A stretch of DNA of 41,059 bases, from positions 1-41,059 of the forward strand of contig JASJDA010000042.1 in the NCBI GenBank assembly GCA_030065755.1, written 5' to 3'. The notes under the pieces were generated by a model. It was not told where the DNA came from. It worked only from the letters and a program-made list of their open reading frames with translations, and did no database searches. This document shows, in pieces, positions 15,908 to 23,328 of this stretch; within the stretch, counting starts at the first letter, position 1; each line of letters begins with the position of its first letter. Made by a program: the position numbers and the translations under genes. Source of the stretch: Prochloraceae cyanobacterium. Lineage in GTDB: Bacteria > Cyanobacteriota > Cyanobacteriia > Cyanobacteriales > JASJDA01.

Positions 15908-16477
15908 CTATTTTTTTCGAGTAGGATAAACGGGCTCGCTATACAACGAGCCTAAACGATTTACAGGCCAGAAGCGGACAACTGCGCGACCAATTAAGTT
16001 CTTGCGCGGTACGTAACCCCATTGACGAGAATCGTAACTGCCATTGCGATTATCTCCTAAAACCAGGTAGCGATCTTCGGGAACTACTACTGGGCCAAAG
16101 GGTTCCTCTGGAGGTTCTAATATATATTTCTCTTGCAGGGGTTTGCTGTTGACGTAAACTTTTCCTCCTTTTACCTCGATCTTTTCTCCAGGAAGGCCAA
16201 TTACTCGCTTGATAAAATCTTCCTCGAAGTTTTCTGCTCGCAGTTTTTCTGTAGGAGAAAAAACGACAATATCTCCTCTTTGCGGTTCTCTAAAATGATA
16301 GCTGAGCTTTTCTACGATCAGACGATCGTTAACCTCTAAAGTAGGCTCCATCGAACCACTTGGAATATAACGAGGTTCTGCTGCTAAAGTGCGAATGCCA
16401 AAAGACAAAATACCTGCTGTAACGAATATTTTTATTGATTCTATCCAGATATTTTCTCGTTCTAGTTTGTGATTCAT
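15908..16477 (-). CDS. lepB: Signal peptidase I, tandem copy 1
   Basis: A 189-residue type I signal peptidase that removes Sec and Tat signal peptides on the outer face of the cytoplasmic or thylakoid membrane. One N-terminal membrane span (about residues 14-32) is followed by the catalytic Ser in YIPSGSMEPTL (S42) and the general-base Lys in FIKRVIGLPGEK (K90). The later box GDNRNGSYDSRQWGYVP is intact. The protein ends in a basic tail (PTRKK). It is a close paralogue of the gene at 16574-17134, in the same direction with a gap of 96 bases, so the pair is a tandem duplication. Multiple lepB genes are normal in cyanobacteria, but adjacency is less common. Confidence 0.93.
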   Translation of the reverse strand: MNHKLERENIWIESIKIFVTAGILSFGIRTLAAEPRYIPSGSMEPTLEVNDRLIVEKLSYHFREPQRGDIVVFSPTEKLRAENFEEDFIKRVIGLPGEKIEVKGGKVYVNSKPLQEKYILEPPEEPFGPVVVPEDRYLVLGDNRNGSYDSRQWGYVPRKNLIGRAVVRFWPVNRLGSLYSEPVYPTRKK

Positions 16478-16573
16478 AGCCTTTTTTTTATTTAGTTATG
16501 TAATTTTTGCTACTAGCGGGAAAAAAGCCTTCTACTAAAACCTCAAGGTTATCTCATCTCCAAGACCCCATTG

Positions 16574-17134
16574 TTATTTTTTTAGAGTAGGATAAATTGG
16601 ATCGGTATATAAGGATCCTACGCGATTTGCAGGCCAGAAGCGGAAAGCTGCACGGCCGATTAAATTCTTGCGGGGAACATAGCCCCATTTGCGAGAATCG
16701 TAACTGCCATTGCGATTATCTCCCAAAACTAGGTAGCTATCTTCAGGAACAACTACTGGTCCAAAGGGTTCTTCTGAAGGTTCTAGTATATATTTTTCTC
16801 CTATGGGTTTGCCGTTAACGTAAACCTTTCCTCCTTTTATCTCGATCTTTTCCCCAGGAAGGCCAATTACTCGCTTAATAAAATCTTCCTCGAAGTTTTC
16901 TGCTCGCAGCTTTTGTGTAGGAGAAAAAACCACAATATCTCCTCTTTCTGGTTCTCTAAAATGATAGGTAAGCTTTTCAACGATTAGGCGATCGTAAACT
17001 TGTAAAGTGGGCTTCATTGAACCACTTGGGATATAACGAGCTTCTGCCACAAAAGTGCGAATGCCAAACGCTAAAAAAGCTGCTGTAGCGATGGTTTTTA
17101 TCGTCTCTACTACAGGATTTTCCCGATTGCTCAT
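16574..17134 (-). CDS. lepB: Signal peptidase I, tandem copy 2
   Basis: A 186-residue type I signal peptidase. It has the same layout as its neighbour: an N-terminal membrane span (about residues 11-29), catalytic S39 in YIPSGSMKPTL, Lys general base K87 in FIKRVIGLPGEK, and the box GDNRNGSYDSRKWGYVP. By eye the two proteins agree at clearly more than three quarters of positions, and most differences are conservative. This copy is the promoter-proximal one; its start at 17134 faces pyrC across a 126-base divergent region with two dyads. Differences near the substrate pocket (MKPTLQVYDRL against MEPTLEVNDRL) might shift specificity. Confidence 0.93.
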   Translation of the reverse strand: MSNRENPVVETIKTIATAAFLAFGIRTFVAEARYIPSGSMKPTLQVYDRLIVEKLTYHFREPERGDIVVFSPTQKLRAENFEEDFIKRVIGLPGEKIEIKGGKVYVNGKPIGEKYILEPSEEPFGPVVVPEDSYLVLGDNRNGSYDSRKWGYVPRKNLIGRAAFRFWPANRVGSLYTDPIYPTLKK

Positions 17135-17191
17135 AGATATTTAGCTCAAACAAAAAAAATACATAAGGCGATATTATAAAAAGCTGTAATA

Positions 17192-17208
17192 TACACTTTT
17201 AAAGTGTA
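17192..17208. promoter_or_regulatory. 17-base dyad in the lepB-pyrC divergent region
   Basis: TACACTTT-T-AAAGTGTA is an 8-bp inverted repeat with one central base, midway between the divergent starts of lepB (17134) and pyrC (17261). Its symmetry fits a homodimeric regulator site acting on either gene. Confidence 0.45.
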
Positions 17209-17223
17209 ACTAGACCCGATCGA

Positions 17224-17247
17224 CTTTAGCTATGATAGTAGCTAAAG
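17224..17247 (+). promoter_or_regulatory. 9-bp hairpin just before pyrC
   Basis: CTTTAGCTA (17224-17232) pairs perfectly with TAGCTAAAG (17239-17247) over TGATAG. It ends 13 bases before the pyrC ATG, so as RNA it could hide or expose the ribosome binding region. A TATGAT, possibly a -10 box, overlaps it; in that case it would be an operator instead. Confidence 0.45.
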
Positions 17248-17260
17248 ATTTTAGCTTCTT

Positions 17261-18589
17261 ATGTCTTCTAGAACTGAATTGTTAATTAGTCACAGCAGAA
17301 TTCTTTTACCTGACGGTAATTTTATGGTGGGTGACGTAGCCGTACAGCAGGGGAAAATTGTTGGGATTGCTCCGGAAATTTCTGCCCCCGAGACAACTAC
17401 GGTAATAGACGCAACTGGCTTGACTTTGTTACCTGGAGTCATAGATCCGCAAGTTCATTTTCGCGAACCAGGATTGGAGCACAAAGAAGATTTATTTACT
17501 GCTAGCTGCGCTTGTGCTAAGGGAGGGGTGACTTCCTTTTTGGAAATGCCCAACACGCGACCCTTAACTACTAACCAAGCGGCAATGGATGACAAACTGC
17601 AACGGGCAGCTCAAAAGTGTTTAGTAAATTATGGCTTTTTTATTGGTGCAACAGCTACAAATTTAGCAGAATTACTGTCAGTGCAACCTACTTGCGGAAT
17701 CAAAATTTTTATGGGTTCTTCTCACGGAGCCCTATTGGTGAGTCAGGAGGAGGTTTTAGATCCGATTTTTGCCTCTGGAGACCGTTTAATAGCAGTTCAC
17801 GCGGAAGACCAAGCACGAATCGAGCAAAGACGCAAGCAATTTGCGGGAAATACCGATCCAGCAGTACATTCTCAGATTCAGGACGAACAAGCAGCCCTCA
17901 ATGCTACTAAATTAGCCTTGAAACTGTCGAAAAAATATCAGCGTCGCTTACACATACTTCACCTTTCTACTGGCATAGAAGCCGAGTTGCTGCGCGAAGA
18001 TAAACCGAGTTGGGTGACTGCAGAAGTAACCCCCCAACACCTGCTATTAAATACCAGTGCTTACGAGAAAATCGGTACTTTAGCCCAAATGAATCCTCCC
18101 CTGCGATCGCCGGAAAACAATCAAATTCTCTGGCAAGCTTTATTAGATGGAGTAATTGATTTTATTGCTACAGATCACGCTCCTCATACTTTAGAAGAGA
18201 AGGCGAAAGGATATCCTCAGAGTCCTTCTGGCATGCCTGGAGTAGAAACCTCCTTGGCTTTGATGTTAACTCAAGCAGTGGAAGGACGTTGCACTATTGC
18301 TCAGGTATCTCGGTGGATGTCTGGTGCGGCTGCCAAAGCATATAACATTCCCAATAAAGGGGCGATCGCTCTCGGTTACGATGGGGATCTAGTTCTGGTA
18401 GACTTGGATAATTACCGTTTGGTGCGACGAGAAGAGCTACTAACTAAGTGTGGCTGGAGTCCCTTTGAAGGATGGAATTTGACAGGCTGGCCTGTTACGA
18501 CCATAGTTGGAGGAGAAATAGTTTACGATCGCGGCAAGTTGAATACTCAAGTCAGAGGTAAAGCTTTGACTTTTTTTGATAATAGCTGA
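17261..18589 (+). CDS. pyrC: Dihydroorotase
   Basis: A 442-residue amidohydrolase of pyrimidine synthesis that cyclises carbamoyl aspartate to dihydroorotate. Metal-site motifs are visible: DPQVHFREPG at about residues 61-70, AVHAEDQ at about 177, LHILHLSTG at about 230, and IATDHAPH at about 305 with the catalytic Asp. The first motif reads DPQVH rather than the more usual D-x-H-x-H; this Gln form is known from Bacteroidetes-like dihydroorotases (DDQVHFREPG), so it is probably a subfamily trait rather than damage. The ATG at 17261 is 13 bases after a perfect hairpin. It is divergent from lepB and upstream of the DUF4388 cluster with 116 bases between. Confidence 0.92.
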   Translation: MSSRTELLISHSRILLPDGNFMVGDVAVQQGKIVGIAPEISAPETTTVIDATGLTLLPGVIDPQVHFREPGLEHKEDLFTASCACAKGGVTSFLEMPNTRPLTTNQAAMDDKLQRAAQKCLVNYGFFIGATATNLAELLSVQPTCGIKIFMGSSHGALLVSQEEVLDPIFASGDRLIAVHAEDQARIEQRRKQFAGNTDPAVHSQIQDEQAALNATKLALKLSKKYQRRLHILHLSTGIEAELLREDKPSWVTAEVTPQHLLLNTSAYEKIGTLAQMNPPLRSPENNQILWQALLDGVIDFIATDHAPHTLEEKAKGYPQSPSGMPGVETSLALMLTQAVEGRCTIAQVSRWMSGAAAKAYNIPNKGAIALGYDGDLVLVDLDNYRLVRREELLTKCGWSPFEGWNLTGWPVTTIVGGEIVYDRGKLNTQVRGKALTFFDNS

Positions 18590-18705
18590 GATTCTTATAC
18601 TAATATCAAATAAAATTAAGTAGATTAAAATCCGGTAAAAAATAATTATCGTTATTAACAGTTGTGAGGGCTAAAAGCTCCCGAGTTTCATGGAGATTAT
18701 CTTAG

Positions 18706-19614
18706 ATGAGCATAGCTGGTTCCCTGGAGGCATACTCGCTACCTGAGTTATTTAGATTACTCGACTCGGGTTCTAAATCTGGTAAACTGGTTATTCAAAT
18801 TCAGTCAGGCTCGGTTGCTTCTAATGCCAAAGGTGCCTATTCCATTTGGTTTTACAAAGGGAGATTAGTTGGACTAACTACGCCAGAAGAGCGCCAGGAG
18901 TTGATTGATTCAATTCAAGCTAAAGGCTGGTTGAGCGAGCGGGTAATCGAAAAATTAGTCCCCTTGTGTCCTGATGGTCGTCCTTTAGGCACTTATTTCA
19001 AAAGTATAGGTGCTTTAACAGAAGAACAACTCACTGAACTTTTTCAAGTGGATTTAGATCTCATTTTAAAATTATTTGAGATTAACTCCGGTCGATTTAT
19101 TTTTGAAGATCTCTCTAACGAGGATAAAACTGACGTACTGACTCACATGCCTTGTTTAGAAATGACCGGAATAAGTCTTAAAGGAACAGAAGTGGCACTT
19201 ATAGCTTTGCGAGAAACTAATAACTGGGATAGATTTTCAGACCAATTACCAGAAGAAAGTTCTGGTCTACAAAAGTTAGTCGCTCAACCTCAATACCGAC
19301 TTGTATCTTTAGAGTTAGAAATTTGGAAGCACGCCAACAGCATAACTCCCCTAGACACAATTGCCAAAGCAGTCAAAGAGTCCCAGATGACTGTACAAAA
19401 GGCAGCTTTTCGCTTGATGATGTCAGGACAGGTAGAAGAAGTACCCCACGCTAATTTGAGGGCTGGTCTAGTTAGTTTGCGACCCCTCCCATCTACCAGT
19501 GCCAGCCCCATCTCGGCAGATACTCAAAATAAACAAAAACAAGAAGAGAAAAAACCTAAAGCCACTGTCTCTTTATTACAAAATGTTGTAGGCTTCCTGC
19601 GCAAACAATTCTGA
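18706..19614 (+). CDS. DUF4388-domain protein, first gene of a small-GTPase cluster
   Basis: A 302-residue soluble protein. The start (MSIAGSLEAYSLPELFRLLDSGSKSGKLVIQ) is the DUF4388/PatA N-terminal-like domain, found in cyanobacterial response regulators and gliding or pilus regulators. It continues through FYKGRLVGLTT and a region of repeated helices around 80-150. The second half (about 180-240) resembles a winged-helix module (KAVKESQMTVQKAAFRLMMSGQV). The C-terminal stretch is Ser/Lys/Gln-rich. Its stop overlaps the start of the GTPase gene by one base, so the two are translationally coupled. It probably links an unknown input to the GTPase. Confidence 0.85.
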   Translation: MSIAGSLEAYSLPELFRLLDSGSKSGKLVIQIQSGSVASNAKGAYSIWFYKGRLVGLTTPEERQELIDSIQAKGWLSERVIEKLVPLCPDGRPLGTYFKSIGALTEEQLTELFQVDLDLILKLFEINSGRFIFEDLSNEDKTDVLTHMPCLEMTGISLKGTEVALIALRETNNWDRFSDQLPEESSGLQKLVAQPQYRLVSLELEIWKHANSITPLDTIAKAVKESQMTVQKAAFRLMMSGQVEEVPHANLRAGLVSLRPLPSTSASPISADTQNKQKQEEKKPKATVSLLQNVVGFLRKQF

Positions 19615-20162
19615 TGGACAAATTAAAAATAGTTATCGCTGGGCCTGTGGGTGCAGGTAAAACTAGCTTCATTAATGCTATAAGCGAAGTAGAGGTAGTA
19701 GATACAGACCGCCGTGCTACCGACGAAACGGCTTTGCGGAAACAAAGAACTACCGTGGCTTTTGATTATGGTAAACTGACCGTGAGTTCGGGGCAAATAC
19801 TCTATCTCTACGGGGCTCCAGGGCAGTTTCGCTTTGATTTTATGTGGGATATTCTCATTAAAGGTGTGGCTGGCTACGTTTTATTAGTAGATGCTAATCG
19901 CCCGCAAGATTTTTATAAAGCTCGGCAGATACTAAATTTTATCAAAGAAAGAATCAACACGCCCATGATTTTGGGCTTAACTCATATGGACTGCGAAGGA
20001 GCTTGGGAAGCCGAAGAGATGGCTCTGGCTCTGGGTTTGATAGATAAAGAAGCTCGTCCGCCTATAGTGACAGTGAATGCACTTGAGGCCAAATCTGTTG
20101 CTAGATGTCTAATTGCTTTATTAGAGCATTTGATTGAAAAAACTGTGTTAAATAAGGGTTGA
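19614..20162 (+). CDS. MglA/Arf-like small GTPase
   Basis: A 182-residue Ras-superfamily GTPase. The P-loop GPVGAGKT is at residues 10-17. Switch II reads LYGAPGQFRF (about 63-72) in place of DxxGQ. The guanine-specificity motif is THMD (123-126) instead of NKxD, a variant seen in the bacterial GTPases paired with roadblock proteins. It has no membrane anchor. Bacterial relatives such as MglA control polarity, motility and signalling, with roadblock proteins as GAP or exchange partners. Here a DUF4388 gene overlaps upstream by one base and a roadblock gene follows 137 bases on, the expected partner set. Confidence 0.88.
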   Translation: MDKLKIVIAGPVGAGKTSFINAISEVEVVDTDRRATDETALRKQRTTVAFDYGKLTVSSGQILYLYGAPGQFRFDFMWDILIKGVAGYVLLVDANRPQDFYKARQILNFIKERINTPMILGLTHMDCEGAWEAEEMALALGLIDKEARPPIVTVNALEAKSVARCLIALLEHLIEKTVLNKG

Positions 20163-20299
20163 GCAAAATTATATTTTTTCCTAACAGCATTTCGGCTTAC
20201 AATCGAAAAGATTCACGATCGACCCTTCCCTAACTTGCGAAATTGAACGAAGGATTGAAAAATAAGTTTTAGCATCTTCTTTCGTCAATTGAGACTGTC

Positions 20300-20671
20300 A
20301 TGATTCAAGCTTCAGCCCTAAAAGAGCAGCTAGAAAATTTTATCCGCAAAACTCCTGATGTTGAAGGAGCTTTGTTAGTTACTTACGATGGCTTATCAAT
20401 AGCATCGGTTATACCTTCGAATCTCGATGAAGAACGAACCTCGGCGATGTCAGCAGCTATGCTGTCTCTGGGCGATCGCATCGCTAGAGAATTAAATAGA
20501 GGGGTTATCGAGCGCATTTTAGTCTCAGGAGAAAAAGGCTACAGCATTCTAGTAGGCTGCGGTGAAGATATATTGCTGCTTACACTGGCAAACAGTGATG
20601 CTAAAGAGGGAATACTCTTTTTATCAATTAAAAGGCTGGTTCAAGAAATTCAATCTCTGCTAAAAGATTAA
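20300..20671 (+). CDS. Roadblock/LC7 domain protein
   Basis: A 123-residue protein that is all roadblock/LC7 fold: an N-terminal helix (IQASALKEQLENFIRK), the strand pair VEGALLVTYDGLSIASVIP, the long helix EERTSAMSAAMLSLGDRIARELN, and the strands VIERILVSGEKGYSILVGCGEDILLLTL. It is equivalent to MglB or the Streptomyces conservon roadblock proteins, which regulate a partner small GTPase as a dimer. The partner is the gene just upstream. The ATG at 20300 starts the first helix directly. Confidence 0.9.
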   Translation: MIQASALKEQLENFIRKTPDVEGALLVTYDGLSIASVIPSNLDEERTSAMSAAMLSLGDRIARELNRGVIERILVSGEKGYSILVGCGEDILLLTLANSDAKEGILFLSIKRLVQEIQSLLKD

Positions 20672-20730
20672 TTTTTATAAGTAAGTTTTCAGATACTATA
20701 GAAAACTCGTCCCACAGATAGCCAGAACCT

Positions 20731-22899
20731 ATGCCCTCGATCGATTTTACTAAAATTCTTGCCACTGAGTTTTCTTTAAAGCCCCAAAGTGTGAAGGGGG
20801 CATTAGATTTGTTGGATGAAGGGGCAACAATTCCTTTTATAGCTCGTTATCGCAAAGAACGTACGGGTTCTCTTGACGAAATTCAACTGAGAAATTTGTT
20901 CGATCGCTGTAATTATTTGAGGGAATTGGAACATCGCAAGCAATTCATCAGCGAGGCGATCGCAGCTCAAAATAAACTTACTGACGAACTAAAAGCTAAA
21001 ATAGAGTCCTGCACAGAAAAAAACGAGCTAGAAGACCTTTATTTACCCTATAAACCTAAAAGACGCACGCGAGCAACTATTGCTAGGGAAAAGGGTTTAG
21101 AATCTCTAGCAAAGTCGATCGAATCCCTGAACCAACCTCAAGCATCTGCTGTCTCTTTACAAGAAATAGCACAAAAATATCTCAGTGAAGATAAGGGGGT
21201 ATCAACCACCGACCAAGCCCTCAGTGGTGCTGGGGATATCTTAGCAGAAGCGGTGGCAGAAAAGGCCCATTTGCGCGCCTATCTCCGCAATTACCTCATG
21301 AAAGAAGGGGTATTTGTCTCCCGCATTAAAAAAGATTATCCCGAAGGGACTACCAAATATGAAATGTATCGGGACTTTGAAAGAGGGGTCAAAAAAATTG
21401 CTCCTCACAACCTCCTAGCACTGTTTCGAGGTGAAACGGAAGGAATTTTATCTGTAGATATCTGCTTCGACGAGTCGGTAGTGATGTCTTATTTAGAGTC
21501 CGAGGAGATACATACTAAAATTCCAGCAGTACGAGACTTTTATCAGAAAATGGTAAAAGATGCCTTCAATCGTTTGATAAAACCTTCTTTAATTAGAGAA
21601 GTGCGATCCGATCGCAAAACTTATGCGGATCTAGAATCTATTACCACCTTTGAAGCCAATCTGAGAGAATTATTACTGTCTTCCCCTGCAGGAATGAAAC
21701 CGACAATGGCGATCGATCCTGGATTTCGTACTGGTTGTAAGGTGGCTGTACTCTCGGAAACGGGAAAATTTCTCGAATATCAAGCTATATTTCCCCACAA
21801 TGGCGGGGAAAAGCGCAAATTAGCTGCTAATACTATTAAAAAGCTCATTGAACAGTATAAAATCGACCTAATTGCCATTGGTAATGGTACGGCTTCTCGC
21901 GAAACTGATGAATTTATCGCTGAAGTTATTAGAAACGGGGATCGCCTACCAATTAAAGTAATAGTAAATGAGTCTGGCGCTTCTATTTATTCTGCCAGCG
22001 ACGTGGCTCGTTCTGAATTCCCCGACCTAGATGTTACAGTACGGGGTGCAATTAGTATTGGCAGACGCTTGCAAGATCCTTTAGCTGAATTGGTCAAAAT
22101 AGATCCTAAGTCTATTGGAGTCGGACAATATCAGCACGATGTAGACCAGAAATTACTCAAAAAGAAGCTAGAAGAAACGGTAGAAAGTTGCGTTAACTAC
22201 GTCGGTGTAGATTTAAATACCGCTTCTGTGGAACTTTTGACCTATGTTTCTGGGATTACACCAACTATTGCCAATAATATTGTCGCCTATCGCGATCGAA
22301 ATGGTGCCTTTAGAAATCGTCGGGAATTACTAAAAGTTGCTAAATTGGGACCAAAAGCTTTTGAGTTAGCGGCAGGTTTTTTGCGCATTAGAAATGGGGA
22401 TAACCCTTTAGATAATACTGCGGTGCATCCAGAAAGTTATCAAGTTGTAGAAGCGATCGCTTCTGAAATTGACGTTCCCTTAGCCCAGATTACCCAAGTT
22501 AAATCCCGACTTCAAGACCTGGATTTGAAAAAATTTGTTACCGATACTGTTGGATTACCAACTTTAGAAGATTTAATCTCTGAATTAGAAAAACCAGGAA
22601 GAGATCCGCGATCGCAATTTAAATATGCCACCTTCAAAGAGGGTATCAAGGAGATCGCTGACCTGAAATTAGAGATGGAATTAGAAGGGATAGTGACTAA
22701 TGTGGTTAATTTTGGGGCTTTTGTAGATATTGGAGTTCATCAAGACGGTTTAGTACATATTTCTCAATTATCCGATCGTTTTGTTGAAGATCCTAAAAAA
22801 ATCATTAAAGTCGGACAGGTGGTGAAGGTGCGGGTATTAGAAGTAAATGAGAAACTGAAGCGGATTAGTTTGTCTATGAAAGGAATACCGCAAAAATAA
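20731..22899 (+). CDS. tex: Tex family S1 RNA-binding transcription accessory protein
   Basis: A 722-residue Tex homologue, the bacterial relative of eukaryotic Spt6. Order of domains: the N-terminal helical module (PFIARYRKERTGSLDEIQLRNL), the YqgF/RNase H-like core opening MAIDPGFRTGCKVAVL (about residue 327), paired helix-hairpin-helix motifs (VDLNTASVELLTYVSGITPTIA, about 495), and the C-terminal S1 domain (LEGIVTNVVNFGAFVDIGVH, about 650) that binds RNA. Full length is preserved. The ATG at 20731 is 59 bases after the roadblock stop, so it may be co-transcribed with the GTPase cluster. Its role is assumed to be in transcription and RNA handling. Confidence 0.93.
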   Translation: MPSIDFTKILATEFSLKPQSVKGALDLLDEGATIPFIARYRKERTGSLDEIQLRNLFDRCNYLRELEHRKQFISEAIAAQNKLTDELKAKIESCTEKNELEDLYLPYKPKRRTRATIAREKGLESLAKSIESLNQPQASAVSLQEIAQKYLSEDKGVSTTDQALSGAGDILAEAVAEKAHLRAYLRNYLMKEGVFVSRIKKDYPEGTTKYEMYRDFERGVKKIAPHNLLALFRGETEGILSVDICFDESVVMSYLESEEIHTKIPAVRDFYQKMVKDAFNRLIKPSLIREVRSDRKTYADLESITTFEANLRELLLSSPAGMKPTMAIDPGFRTGCKVAVLSETGKFLEYQAIFPHNGGEKRKLAANTIKKLIEQYKIDLIAIGNGTASRETDEFIAEVIRNGDRLPIKVIVNESGASIYSASDVARSEFPDLDVTVRGAISIGRRLQDPLAELVKIDPKSIGVGQYQHDVDQKLLKKKLEETVESCVNYVGVDLNTASVELLTYVSGITPTIANNIVAYRDRNGAFRNRRELLKVAKLGPKAFELAAGFLRIRNGDNPLDNTAVHPESYQVVEAIASEIDVPLAQITQVKSRLQDLDLKKFVTDTVGLPTLEDLISELEKPGRDPRSQFKYATFKEGIKEIADLKLEMELEGIVTNVVNFGAFVDIGVHQDGLVHISQLSDRFVEDPKKIIKVGQVVKVRVLEVNEKLKRISLSMKGIPQK

Positions 22900-23328
22900 A
22901 AGCCCATAACTCGAGCGCCGCTATTTGATGTATTGAGCTACAAGAGATTTTGCAGCAGAAATCTATTAAGTCAGGAGTAGTGGTTCTCAAGAAATATCAT
23001 GTATTAGAGGGATCTTGTTCTTAAATATTTAAATAAAAAAAAATTCCAGTTTTTAAAGATCGGATGAAGAGAAATAATATTTTTCAAGCAATAGGAACGA
23101 TCGATATTTCTTTGAGTCAAAACAGACAAATTTACCTGAATTATATTTTCTGACTTTGAGAAAAACTAATTAATTTTCAGTGATCTCGCTCAGTTTGCAA
23201 TAAATAAAAACTTTGTATAATAACTATCATCAGTAAAAATACGTAGTTATTTTGCTTCTCAATTTTAATATATACGTATGTAAAAAAAAATACATTTAAA
23301 AAAAGAGATATAAAAGGTACTATATAAA
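22900..23328. other. AT-rich intergenic region with a possible promoter
   Basis: No gene fits here. From 23000 on the sequence is very AT-rich. TATAAT at 23216-23221 with TTTGCA 16 bases upstream could be a weak -10/-35 pair for the CHAT gene, leaving a leader of about 100 bases. No terminator for tex is obvious. Confidence 0.35.
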
